From contig NC_081844.1 in assembly GCF_963259705.1 (NCBI RefSeq), forward strand, positions 111,075,965 to 111,139,964: 64,000 nucleotides of DNA. The letters are read 5' to 3'. Both the position numbers and the translations under genes were made by a program. Positions 31,109 to 40,773 of this stretch are shown piece by piece (the first letter of the stretch is position 1; the number at the start of each line of letters is the position of its first letter). Below the pieces are notes generated by a model. That model saw nothing but the letters and a program-made list of their open reading frames with translations. It had not been told where the DNA came from and made no database searches. This DNA is from Myotis daubentonii (lineage: Eukaryota > Chordata > Mammalia > Chiroptera > Vespertilionidae).

Positions 31109-31929
31109 TCTCTCTATATATAAAAGGCTAAGTGTCTGTCCGACTGGTTGCTACGATGTGCACTGACCACCAGGGGGCAGATGCTCAATGCAGGAGCTGC
31201 CATGACTCACACTGGCCATTTAAATATAATAAATGGCACCACGGAGCTGATGCCAACAAACCAACACTCAGCTTCCCCCAAGTAGGACACAGGCCCCACC
31301 ACCACCCTGGGGCAACACCCCACCGAATCACAACGCTGCCAAGACCCCATGGCATAAAATGCTGCCCATAGTCCAGCCCAGCCTGGAAGGGGTCACTGTG
31401 GGTGCCGGGTAATGACGTCACATAGCAACGCCCAGCTTCCTCTCCCTAGCAACTAGCCTCCTTGCAGTTTCTTCAGCTCAGGAACACGACTTGCTTTATA
31501 GCCAGGTGCAGACATTTTACAATTTAACCAAATGTTTGTGAAGCGTTTTCCCGTGTCTCATCTCATTTGATCCTCACTGAAGTCCTGGAGTAGGCAGATT
31601 CCTAGGAGACTCAGTGGGATCCTATTTTCTTTTCACTAGCCAGAAAATGGAGATTTAGAAAGTTTAGAAACTTGACCTGACTGAAAAGAATGGTGGAACT
31701 TGAAAACGACTTCAGGTTTTCTCACTGCGCAGAATATAGTCAGACATGGCTGCAGTTAAATATTTTACCCTCTGTTCTCCCTGCGTGATCTGCAATAATA
31801 ACCTGCTTCATCTTGATATTTCCTGCTGTGTTGCTGACATTACCTGGAAGAGAAGTTGGGGTGCTTCACTGGACTGGAAAAAGTTGAGCTGCATCGGAAA
31901 GCAGGTCTAATTAAGCAAGTTTGTATATA

Positions 31930-32214
31930 TTAGAGGCCTGGTCCACGAATTCATCCAAGGGACCCCACTGGTGCACGATCAGGGCTGGGGAGGGATGCGG
32001 GAGGGCTCCAGGGCCTGTCTCATGCAGTCCCCATCAGCTGGACCCCAGCAGCAAGCTAACCTACCGGTCGACTGTCTGCCCTCTGGTGGTCAGTGCACGT
32101 CATGGCGAGCAGTTGAGCAGCCTTAGCATATATCATTAGCATGTTACGCTTTGGTTGGTTGAATGGCTGACCTGTCGACCCGACACTTAGCATATTAGGC
32201 TTTTATTATATAGA
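31930..32214 (-). mobile_element. Non-autonomous Helitron nested in reverse orientation
   Basis: Left end reads TTAGAGGCCTGG, the reverse of a CCAGGCCTCTAA 3' terminus (CTAA instead of CTAG). Right end GGCTTTTATTATATAGA is the reverse of TCTATATAATAAAAGCC. The CTGCCCTCTGGTGGTCAGTG block is present. Confidence 0.9.
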
Positions 32215-32335
32215 ATAAAGCTCTCGCTGGCACCAATCGTACACATGGGTTTCAATCTGTCATTGTCGATCGTGAATCTGGTTGACACTCCTACTACAAA
32301 GAAAGGACGAATAGCAATATTAAAATATTTCTTCT

Positions 32336-32603
32336 TTATAAACTTTTGAACAATAATAGATACAGAGGCAGAGCTGCCTCAAACAGATTGTCAAACTGCA
32401 GCGGGAAGGCTGGGGAGGGTTGGGGGGCAGGAGGTAGGGGGGTAAGAGATCAACTAAAGGACTTGTATGCATGCATATAAGCATAACCAATGGACATAAG
32501 ACACTGGGGGATTGGGGAGGCTAGGGGACTGTCTAGGGCGGGGGGATAAAATGGATACATATGTAATACCCTTTGTAATACTTTAAGCAATAAAATTAAA
32601 AAA
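32336..32603 (+). mobile_element. 5'-truncated L1-type 3' end inserted in the Helitron
   Basis: G-rich 3' UTR with GGACTTGTATGCATGCATAT and an ATAAAATTAAAAAAA tail, flanked by a perfect 13-bp duplication AAATATTTCTTCT (32323-32335 and 32604-32616). It is non-coding. It resembles bat L1 3' ends rather than the HAL1 tail above. Confidence 0.8.
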
Positions 32604-32656
32604 AAATATTTCTTCTAATTAATTTCCTTTCAATGTGCATGAATTCATGCACCTGG

Positions 32657-33715
32657 AAACTCGTTTAAAAATGAATGATGACTTGAGCACGCACGATACA
32701 TATAAGTTCTTGGAGTGGATATTATTGAAATCCCCTGTGAAATGATTTGTAATGGATCTATTATTGAAGCTACCTTTGGAAATAGTATATCTATAGATAA
32801 TAAAAATATATCTAAGCATGTGATTCTTTGTCCTAAAAATGAGCATGTTCATAAATTAAATGAAGAAATTTTGGATATACTCGATGGAGATTTTCACATC
32901 TATTTGAGTGCTGATTCCATCGATTCAGTGGATGATGCTGAAAAGGAAAATTTTCCCATCGAATTTCTTAATAGTATTATTCCTTCGGGAATGCCAGGTC
33001 ATAAGTTAAAATTGAAAGTAGACACAATCCTCATGCTACTGAGAAATCTTAATAGTAAATGGGGTCTTTGTAATGGCACTAGATTTATTATCAGAAGACT
33101 GCGACCTAACATAATCGAAGCTGAAGTATTAACAGGATCTGCAGAGGGAGAGGTTCTGATTCCAAGAATTGATTTGTCCCCGTCTGACACTGGCCTCATT
33201 TAAATTAATTCGAAGACAGTTTCCCGTGATACCAGCGTTTGCGATGACAATTAATAAATCACCAGGACAAACTAGACAGAGTAGGAATAGTCCTACCTGA
33301 GCCTGCTTTCACACATGGTCAGTTACATGTTGCTTTCTCTCGAGTTCGAAGAGTGTGTGACATTCAAATTAAAGTTGTAAATACTTGATCACAAGGGAAA
33401 TGAGTCAAGCACTCCGAAAGTGTTTTTACTCTTAATGTGGTGTACAGGGAGATATTAGAATAAGTTTAACAAATTAATCAGTCATTGTTTTTATCAATGT
33501 TTTTATATCATTTTTGTTTTTATATCATCTCTTTGTTATATAATGTTATTGTTTATTAATTTATATGTTATTTTCATATACATTTTACTAATTTTCTTTC
33601 ATCTCTGACACTTCTATTATAGAGAAAGGGAGAATAGCGATATTAAAATATTTCTTCTAATTAATTTCCTTTCCATGTGCACGAATCCGTGAACCAGACC
33701 ACTAGTGATCTATAA
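32657..33715 (+). mobile_element. 5'-truncated autonomous-type Helitron (helicase remnant)
   Basis: Contains the C-terminal part of a PIF1-like helicase frame (32715-33203) and terminates with GTGCACGAATCCGTGAACC and ACCACTAG at 33715. That is only 62 bp upstream of ZFAND2A coding exon 2. No replication-initiator (Rep) domain is present. Confidence 0.87.
32715..33300 (+). pseudogene. Helitron PIF1-like helicase, C-terminal remnant
   Basis: The frame 32715-33203 encodes 162 codons with the late helicase region of Helitron RepHel proteins: a NEEILD stretch, then GHKLKLKVDTILMLLRNLN and LCNGTRFII, and GEVLIPRI. After the stop at 33201-33203 the next conserved blocks (RRQFPVIPAFAMTINKS and, near 33330, HVAFSRVR) continue in another frame. 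The gene is therefore truncated at its 5' side and frameshifted near 33200. The ATG reported at 32715 is not a natural start. In intact elements this domain unwinds DNA for rolling-circle transposition. Confidence 0.85.
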
Positions 33716-33777
33716 TTCTTTTGTTCTAGTCCTTAAATCACTTTACTGTTTTGTGTTGTTGTTGGTTTTTTTTTTAG

Positions 33778-33872
33778 ATTTTCTTCCATTGAAATGTGAT
33801 GTATGTGAGCAAGATTTCTGTAAAGATCATTTTACCTACGCTGCACATAAATGTCCCTTTGCATACAAGAAG
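33778..33872 (+). CDS. ZFAND2A: ZFAND2A coding exon 2
   Basis: Acceptor TTTTTTTTTTAG|AT after a long polypyrimidine tract, donor AAGAAG|GTAATT. Codes residues 19-50, completing AN1 finger 1 (C25, C28, C33, H36, H42, C44). It ends in phase 0. Only 62 bp separate it from the Helitron end, so the host polypyrimidine tract lies just downstream of the element. Confidence 0.95.
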
Positions 33873-33919
33873 GTAATTTATCATGCTTTATTAGAAAGAT
33901 TCTAGTTCTTACTCTTTAA

Positions 33920-34100
33920 AACTGTGCTGTCCAAGATAGACACCAGCCTCATAACTTGGTTAATGTCAGTGTCTTAGTCACACTGGCCCCGTTCCGGGTG
34001 TTGAGTAATCACAGGACAGTGATTGCTGTGCTCTGTTGGGTGGTGTGGATATGGAGCATCTCCGCCATCACAGGACGTTCCGGGCAGCACTGCCCTCGAT
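33920..34100. mobile_element. Possible ancient hAT-Charlie remnant in ZFAND2A intron 2
   Basis: GTGCTGTCCAAGATAGACACC at one side and CATCTCCGCCATCACAGGACG with GGGCAGCACTG at the other resemble a very old mammalian hAT relic with inverted ends around GTGCTGTCC. Strongly diverged; tentative. Confidence 0.4.
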
Positions 34101-34742
34101 GGACTTCTGCAGGTGGCGCCCGGCCTGGAGGCACTGTTTCTGGGCGGCGCGGGGACTGCCTCGGAGAGCTCTCTCGGCACTCTGCTGCTTCGTCATGGGC
34201 AGCAGAAATGGGAATGACTTGGCGTCACATGCTTTGATCAGTGCCGGCTGGCATCTGAGCCTCCAGCGTATTCCAGGTCGCGAGGTGCGGGAGGTGACTC
34301 ACACACACTCATGTTTACAGGCACCGATGACCAGGCCCAAGTGCTCCCTTCATTTGTTGGCTTGACCTCGCCTGTCCCTAGCGAGGCTCTGCCTTGGAGA
34401 TCAGTGGTAATGCTTTATTTCTTAGACTTGCTAGCTGGGGGAGCATTCCTGGGTGACTTTTCAGCTCAGCCCCAGACTGTAGGCCCCCGTCATTCTGGGA
34501 TTACCTGCCACCTTCCGGATGTCAGTTGTCACCTCAGTGTTCTTACTGAGCGAAGTTTCCTCAGCTCCTGCCCAGGCTCGGAGGTGGCTTTGACCGTGTG
34601 AGGCGTTCCGCTGCTGGGAGCTGTGTTCTCACGGGTTGTTAGGCACCTGGCTGCCTTTTATGCAACTGCACCATCTTGCCTTTTTCTCATGTGAGTTTCC
34701 ATTGCCTGAATCTGGAATGTCGTCTTATGCTCATTCTTTTAG

Positions 34743-34868
34743 GATGCTCGGGTCCCAGTGTGCCCGCTGTGTCACCGCCCAGTCCCAGGGAAGAAGGGAG
34801 AGGTCCCGGATGTGGTGATTGGTGAGCACATGGACAGAGATTGTAGCTGCCGTCCTGGGAAGGAGAAG
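34743..34868 (+). CDS. ZFAND2A: ZFAND2A coding exon 3
   Basis: Acceptor TTCTTTTAG|GATGCT, donor GAGAAG|GTGAGG. It codes residues 51-92, the linker between the AN1 fingers, including the C57-x2-C60 pair and the VPDVVIGEHMDRDC stretch conserved in the family. Confidence 0.95.
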
Positions 34869-35066
34869 GTGAGGGCCGGTTCCCTGTCGGCTCTGTGAGT
34901 GGTTTTCCTTAGGGGAACGGGCCAGTTATCACTCAGAATTCGTCCTGATAGTTTGTGTACTAACTGAAGCTCTAATAAAAGTTGGTGTTGTGAGTAGCAT
35001 AGGCTTTTACAGTCAAATAAACACATTCTCTGAGTATTCGGGTCTATGTTAGGATTTGCTTTCTTT

Positions 35067-35319
35067 TTTTGTGTGTTAATCCTCACCTGAGGGTATTTTT
35101 CCCCCTTGATTTTTAGAGAGTGTGGAAGGGAGGAAGGGGGCGGGGGGGAGAGAGAAACATTGATGTGAGAGGAACACATCAATTGGTTGCCTCCCACATG
35201 TGCCCCGATGTCCTGAGATTGAACCTGCAACCCAGCTACGTGCTGTTGACCAAGAGTCAAACCTGTGATCCTTTGGTGAGCAGGCCGGTGCTCTAACCAC
35301 TGAGGCACCGGCCAGCACA
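35067..35319 (-). mobile_element. Ves SINE in ZFAND2A intron 3
   Basis: Long Ves form starting TTAATCCTCACCTGAGGGTA, with a perfect 14-bp target duplication GATTTGCTTTCTTT (35053-35066 and 35320-35333). Confidence 0.95.
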
Positions 35320-35590
35320 GATTTGCTTTCTTTACGGGAACCTCACACTTTCTCCCACGGTGGAGAGTTAGTGTGGTTCTCGAGAGCTGTTCTGTGAGTG
35401 CCTACTTCCCCCTAAGCACCTCCTGGGGAAGCGCAGGAGGAGGAAGCTGAGAGGACCAGCATGCTCCTTGGCGGCCGAGCTATTAATCAGCGTGACTTCA
35501 CAGACTTGTGCCCCTGCGTATGGGGCGTGCAGCCGCGCCTCTCACCTTGCAGCCATGTGGTTCGTTTAGGGCAACTGTGTTTTCTCCAGG

Positions 35591-35679
35591 TGTCTGCCCT
35601 CTGGTGGTCAGTGCACGTCATCGCGACCGGTCGATCCACTGTTCAGTTGATTTGCATATTAGCCTTTTATTATATAGGA
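35591..35679 (-). mobile_element. Helitron 5'-end fragment in ZFAND2A intron 3
   Basis: Reverse strand begins TCCTATATAATAAAAGGC and runs to the CACTGACCACCAGAGGGCAG block; the 3' part is missing. It is an 89-bp remnant. Confidence 0.9.
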
Positions 35680-35818
35680 TGTTTGAATAAAACCTTGACC
35701 TCTTCATTCCTAGTACCTAAAAACTGTTTCTAGGTAAATGTTAATGGTCTTACTATGGGGCTTGTTAAAGAATTGCTTATGGACGCAATTGAAATACTGA
35801 AGTAAATGGCTTTCTCAG

Positions 35819-35974
35819 GTTTTCACCTTCCGGTGCTCGAAAAAGGGGTGTAAGAAGAAAGAGATGCTGCCAGTGGCTTGTGACCAGTGTCGTGGCAACT
35901 TCTGTATTCAACACAGACATCCCCTGGATCACAGCTGCACACACGGGAGCAGAGCCGTCAGCATCGGGGGGTGA
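35819..35974 (+). CDS. ZFAND2A: ZFAND2A coding exon 4 (terminal)
   Basis: Acceptor GGCTTTCTCAG|GTT. Codes residues 93-143 and carries the whole of AN1 finger 2 (C98 to C132, including CSKKGCKKKEM and NFCIQHRHPLDHSC), ending in a short tail AVSIGG and TGA. No CaaX box, consistent with ZFAND2A rather than ZFAND2B. Confidence 0.95.
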   Translation, partial: VFTFRCSKKGCKKKEMLPVACDQCRGNFCIQHRHPLDHSCTHGSRAVSIGG

Positions 35975-36115
35975 GAAGTCCCAGCCGGGGTGCTGGCCTG
36001 ACGCCTCCCCGGACGAGGGTAGAGCCAGCTTCCCGCCCATGGAGGGCGGTGAGCAGCCTGGAGCGTTGTTCTCTGTCAAGTGGTGGATGCAGGAGTTTGC
36101 ATGAATATAATCTTC

Positions 36116-36139
36116 ATTAAAGTTGGATTCTAAATTAAA
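36116..36139 (+). terminator. ZFAND2A: ZFAND2A polyadenylation signals
   Basis: Two ATTAAA hexamers at 36116-36121 and 36134-36139 lie about 140-165 bp after the stop codon. They are followed by GT-rich sequence (GTCTAGCTGTGTTGTTTCC). The 3' UTR is therefore short. Confidence 0.65.
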
Positions 36140-36144
36140 GCTGG

Positions 36145-36545
36145 AGTCTAGCTGTGTTGTTTCCTGGGGCGGCCGTAACAAAGAACCACTAACGGTGGCT
36201 CAAACAATAGAATTCCTCGTCTCAGTTCCAGTTCTGGAGGCTGAAGCTGAGATCAGGGTGTCGGGGCTGGTTCCCCTGGAGGTTCTGAGGGAGAGTCTGT
36301 GCCAGCCTCTCCCCTCGCTGCGTGGGCGCTGTCAGTCTTGGCGTCCTTGGCTTGTAGACATCAGCCCGGTGCTCTCCCTGTGCCCAATGTCCCCTTCTTA
36401 TGAGCCCACCCCGCTCCACTGTGACTCATCTTAACATGACATCGGCGGCGGCCCTGCATCACACGCTCATGCTCCGAGGGTTAGGACTGCAACCTGCCGT
36501 TTGGGGGACACAGTGAGCCCACTCACTGGTGTTAACCAGAGGACT
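36145..36545 (-). mobile_element. MLT1-like (ERVL-MaLR) LTR, antisense
   Basis: GTTTCCTGGGGCGGCCGTAA, AGTTCTGGAGGCTGAAGC, GGTGTCGGGGCTGGTTCC, TTGGCGTCCTTGGCTTGTAG and ACTCATCTTAACATGAC appear in the order of a reversed MaLR LTR. It is an old solitary LTR with no coding content. Confidence 0.65.
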
Positions 36546-38885
36546 GCGTTGGGTCAGTAGAAGCATCTGCCTGAACTTGCTGTGGAATAGAAATGGGAGT
36601 TCTTTTTGGTTGCATCTGCTTGTTACACTCCCGGCTGTGGGCTCAGGGTTGACTCTGCCCTAACTGCCTGTGGCTCCGTGCGAAGCTGGGAAGGCGTCGG
36701 CTGACTGTGGGTCTAGCCTTTCCGTGCAGGTGTCCAGCTGCGAGAGCCGCTGAATCCGAACCGTCGGGCCCTTTGAACACACTGCCACCCCCGCTGGCTG
36801 GCTCAGCGACTCAGGCGTTAGTCCAGATGGCACGCGTGGGTCTAGTGGCTTTTGGGGGGTGGGGGAGGGGGCAGGGCCCCAGGTTACAGGTGCAGCTGGC
36901 TCCTGAGCACCGAGCACCGTGGTCCGGCAGCGACATTTGAGGGTTTCTGCAGCACCATGTTGGGCCGACGTGCGCTGCACCTTAGTTAACGGGGCACGGG
37001 TAAGAAGGAAGTCCTCGTTCGTTCTCTCTCAGGTCGAAAGCGAGGCGATGACGCCTGGGTCTGCGCCAGCTGCAGAGGCTTGTTCGTGTGTCCCACCGCC
37101 CTTGTGGGGAACGTGGGCGCTCGGGCGCTTTCCTACTCCTCACGGCAAAGGTCTGAAACGAACCTTCCCCACTGAGTACATAAGTCCTTCCGCGAGATAA
37201 GCAGTCCGAGGGCACTCCTACCCTCAGGTGGGGTACATTGCTCCACACCCTCCCTCCCTCCAAATAAAAGGAAGCCGCTTGAAGAGCAAGGGGCCGCGTG
37301 AGCCGGTCAGGGCGGCGCTGCCCGAGCTGTCTGTCAGGCCCCGACTCTGAAGAAGCTTCACCACCTAAACAGCAGAGAGGTGGTCGCACTGTGGCCATCA
37401 GCTCAGGAAAGGGGGCGGCCCCACCCACCACCCACTCCCCTGAGAGTCTGTGACCGCGCTGACCCCCAGCGGGACTGAGACTGGAACCTCAGTGCGTGGC
37501 AAGAGCTCTCTCCTGAGACCTGGAGTGTTAGGAAGCGGGGGACAGTGCTGTCCGAGTTAGCCCACCGGTCACCCAGCCGTGCACTCAGACACCCGCTGGC
37601 CTGGGCTAGCAGATCCACGCAGCCACTCCCCTGGGCTCACAGCCCAGAAGGTGAGGAGGAGGGGCTTGTATTCAGTCCGATGTACAAGTGGGTGCTCTTC
37701 TTGTGGGGTGTGTTCCAAATGCGTCAGAATCGCCCAGAGGCACTGTTAGAGCAGTGCAGGCCCCACCCCAGAGTGTGATTCTGGGGGCCTGGGTGGACCC
37801 TGAGAATTCTCGCAGCTGGACACCTGACGGAAAGGTTAGACCCAACAAGTTCTCGGGTGATGCTGCTGCACCGGAGCTGCTGTGGTCACAGCCCATACAG
37901 AGCACGCGGAAGGCCCCGGCGCAGCCGGCACTGAGCTCTGGCTCTGTTCAGCGTTAGAGCCGTTGACTTGATCCAGTTAGGAAAGGTGTAAGTCTGTGGG
38001 TAACTTGGGGTGTGAACTGCACTTTATGAACTGTAAGCCACGAAATCTGAATATAGATCAGGTCTTTCTCATGAAAATTTCTGTCCAAGTTGAGAATAAA
38101 ACGCTGGTTTTGAAAGCAATACCAAAAATTTTCAAAGTAAAATACCTCACTTAAAAACAGCTACATGTTGAAATGCATTTTGGATATGATGGATTAGATG
38201 AAATATTAAAGTTTTTTCACTGGTTTCCATTTTTATTTTTAACTGGTTACCCACGAGACATTTTAGAAACAGGTGGGTGGCTTGCATTCTGTCTGTTAGA
38301 CAACGCTGCTCCTGATCCTCACACTAAAGGAGAAAACCCACACCTTATCAGGAAGAATCGTCGTCTGCCTCTGGTCTGCTTCTGCCTGCAGGTGGGATTG
38401 GGGCGTCAGTGTCGCGGGAGCTCCAAGCACCCTGTGTCCTCGTGCAGGTGGCTCCAAGGGTGTGCAAGGCCAGGAGAGCAGGCCCCCTGCTCCCTGTCCC
38501 TCTGCAGCACTAAGCCCTCGCTCTGTTCCTTGCATCCACAAGTTCTTGTCACTCACAAGTACCAAGGCCCTGGTCTGCCTGCCTTCCCAGCCTGTCATGA
38601 GCATCCACGTGAGCTAAGGTGCCACGGAGTGGCTCTGGACAGGGCATGAGGTTGCATGGGGCGGTGTGTCAAATGGGTAAGCCACATCGCACTGTACACT
38701 TCCACAGAGGGCCAGCATTCATATTCGTTGGAAGTTGGGGGGATGAACCCCTTTAGTGTCAGGAGTCTGCGTGGGTTGTTGAGTGAACCCAGAGCAGTAG
38801 GTCGGTGCTCCGTCTCTGCCCAGGGCAGGAAGCTATGTTTTTTTCCCGTGGCGTCGTAAAGCCCAGTGGGAGAAGTTTTTTTGTG
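36546..38885. other. ZFAND2A-C7orf50 intergenic DNA
   Basis: Mostly unique, GC-rich sequence. About 38060-38260 is AT-rich (ACATGTTGAAATGCATTTTGG, GATTAGATGAAATATTAAAG) and resembles an old hAT/Charlie-type mammalian repeat. No exon is supported. Confidence 0.35.
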
Positions 38886-38886
38886 T

Positions 38887-39089
38887 GTGTTTTTTTTTTA
38901 AATATATTGATTTGAGAGGAAGAGAGAGGGAGAGAGAGAAATATCAATGAGAGAGAATTATTGATTGGCTGCCTCCTGCATGACCCCTGTAGCGGATGGA
39001 GCCGGCAACTCCGGATATGACGGGAATCAAACCCAGGACCCTCCGTCCACAGGCAACACTCTGCCCACTGAGCCAAACCGGCTGGGCCC
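38887..39089 (-). mobile_element. Ves SINE
   Basis: AATATATTGATTTGAGAGG, TATTGATTGGCTGCCTCCTG, AATCAAACCCAGGACCC, CTGAGCCAAACCGGCTGGGC in reverse orientation. Confidence 0.93.
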
Positions 39090-39559
39090 AGGGGGAGCAG
39101 TGAGAAGAGCTTTCCTTAGTCATTAAAATGGGACACGCTTATACCTGTGGCCCAGGAATTCTGGGTATGTGCCTTGAAGAGACATCCCTGCACGTTCCTG
39201 TCCAGCTGTCACCCCCTCCCCCTTTGCAGTTCCCACCTTGGCAGTGGGCCACACAAGCGATCTTCCTTTCCTCCCATTCTCAAAGTGTCTGGACTGTGAA
39301 ATATTTCTAAAAACCGAATGAATGAACGAGGATTTAACTCCGGTATCTACAACCCAGACGTTTAGTTTTCCCGGCCTCGATTCAGATACTAACCTGAATT
39401 TACCACACTCTTGCAGATGCGGCTCTACGGCATTTGAAACCTTCGCACACGTGTAATGTTGGTGACATTTAAACATTATACAGTTTAAATTACAGCATTT
39501 ACAATTTATATACGTTTATAATGTCTGAGACGAATGCCCGTGGACCACAACAGGCGTCG

Positions 39560-40330
39560 TTCATTCATTTAAGTCCGAGGGACCCAGCACCCGGCGGCCT
39601 CCCAGCCCCAGAGCCGCCGAGCCCCAGGCCAGAAGCCGCGGAGTGGGGCCCAAACCCACCGCCGCACACGGGGGGGGGGGGGTGCGGGGGGGGAGGGTGG
39701 TCGGGGGGGGGTGGTCGGGGGGGGGGTTGCCTGGCAACTGGCGGCTCGCAGCGACTTGCGGCGTCCAGAGATGACGCTACCGGCCCGCGCCCAGCCCCGC
39801 CCCCTGGCGGCCGCCGCTCGCTATTGGTCGGCCGAGAGACGGAGGCGGGTCTCGTCCAATGGGCGGCGCCGCTCCGGAGGGCGGGACGGCGTTACCTGGG
39901 CGCTGGGTCTGCCGGAAGCCGGCGTCGGCGGCCACGCGCAGGTAGGCGAGCGCGGCAGAGTCTCCGAGTCGGGGTGGCCGCCGCGTGGGGGCGCGGGCCG
40001 GGGGGCGCGGGCCGCGAGCGGGGCTGCGGGGGCGGCGGGAGAGCCCGGCGCGGGGCCTCGGCGGCCTCGGGGCGGCCCTGCGGACCGCGGACACTGAGCC
40101 CCCGCCGCCTCGGACTTTCTGTCACGGCGCCTCTCGGGGCTCCCCCCGGGGGGACGGCCCGGCGCCCTTGCCGGCCGGAGCCGGGGCTGGGGGGTCGGAG
40201 AGGCCGGAGCAGCTGGGACACAGCGCGCGGGCGGGGAGGACGCCGCCTTCTCCACGTGCGGCGGGAGCCGGGGGTCTTCCCGCGAGGGAGGCGGAACCTG
40301 ACCCGCGGTGAGTGTCGCACTGGCGCCCGG
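39560..40330. promoter_or_regulatory. C7orf50: CpG island / C7orf50 promoter
   Basis: Dense CpG. ATTGG at 39823-39827 and CCAAT at 39856-39860 form an opposed NF-Y-type pair. CCGGAAG (ETS) is at 39912-39918, just before a strong donor. A G-rich tract (39669-39727) lies 100-250 bp upstream. TATA-less, housekeeping type. It could drive transcription in both directions. Confidence 0.75.
39840..39941 (+). other. C7orf50: Probable C7orf50 non-coding first exon
   Basis: Ends CCACGCGCAG|GTAGGCGAG, a strong donor within the CpG island and downstream of the CCAAT pair. The start is approximate. It is assigned to C7orf50 because the next plausible exon on this strand is the coding exon at 44892. Confidence 0.5.
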
Positions 40331-40370
40331 GGGCCCTGCCCGTAGGGGTGTAGGGTCGCTGGAGGTGGTG

Positions 40371-40558
40371 GCGTTTTTAAAAAATGTAATTTGTTGACTT
40401 CATAGAGGAGGGGAGAGAGAGACAGAAACACGAGTGAGAGAAAAACACGCCCCCCACTGGGGTCCAGCGCGGCCGGGCACGTGCCTGAGCGGGAATCGAA
40501 CCCGTGACCTCGTGGTTCACAGGTCGCGGCCCAGTCACTGAGCACGCGGGCCGGGCTC
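40371..40558 (-). mobile_element. Ves SINE, diverged
   Basis: TTTGTTGACTTCATAGAGGAG, GGGAATCGAACCCGTGACC, and CACTGAGCACGCGGGCCGGG in reverse orientation, with part of the middle lost. Confidence 0.88.
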
Positions 40559-40569
40559 AGGCATCCTTT

Positions 40570-40773
40570 CAGCGGTTCTCAACCTTCCGATGCCGCGACC
40601 CTTTAGTACCGTTCCTCGTATTGCGGTGACCCCCAATTTCATGGTCACAAATCGAACATCATCAAAGCATAGTGATTCCTCACAAAAACAGTATGTAATT
40701 ATATGTGTGTTTTCCGACGGTCTTAGGCGACCCCGGTGGAAGGGTCGTTGGACCCCCAGGTTGAGAACCGCGG
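40570..40773. mobile_element. SPIN-type non-autonomous hAT element
   Basis: Termini CAGCGGTTCTCAACCTTCC and CAGGTTGAGAACCGCGG form inverted repeats. The body has CGCGACCCTTTAGTACCG, AAGCATAGTGATTCCTCAC, GTATGTAATTATATGTGTG and TCTTAGGCGACCCC, the pattern of SPIN (SPACE INVADER) MITEs known from Myotis. No clear target duplication is visible. Confidence 0.88.

Larger units (their letters stand above)
31109..32656 (+). mobile_element. Helitron carrying a non-Helitron segment, third of the series
   Basis: Starts TCTCTCTATATATAAAAGG directly after the preceding CTAG and has CACTGACCACCAGGGGGCAG. Positions 31425-31925 do not resemble the other Helitrons but recur, reverse-complemented, in the element at 49382-50296. 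The segment includes a MIR-like stretch (CTCATTTGATCCTCACTGAA). The 3' end is a perfect 18-bp palindrome GTGCATGAATTCATGCAC (32635-32652) followed by CTGG; the last bases including CTAG are missing, and sequence continues into a helicase-bearing fragment. It is interrupted by a reverse Helitron (31930-32214) and an L1 3' end (32336-32603). Confidence 0.85.
30085..35974 (+). other. ZFAND2A: ZFAND2A gene, coding span (four coding exons)
   Basis: Coding exons 30085-30139, 33778-33872, 34743-34868 and 35819-35974 have lengths 55, 95, 126 and 156 bp. They join in frame to 143 codons plus TGA; the human protein has 145. All introns are GT-AG. The product (AIRAP) has two AN1 zinc fingers with identical Cys/His spacing: C10, C15, C25, C28, C33, H36, H42, C44 and C98, C103, C113, C116, C121, H124, H130, C132. 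AIRAP associates with the 26S proteasome under arsenite stress. It lacks the UIM and CaaX tail of its paralogue ZFAND2B. Every ligand residue is present, so the gene looks functional. Its plus-strand orientation agrees with the reversed human order UNCX-ZFAND2A-C7orf50. Confidence 0.95.

Noticed and set aside
32715..33203. 162-codon frame as a host gene
   Set aside because: Its motifs are those of a Helitron helicase C terminus. It is truncated, frameshifted and ends within a Helitron.
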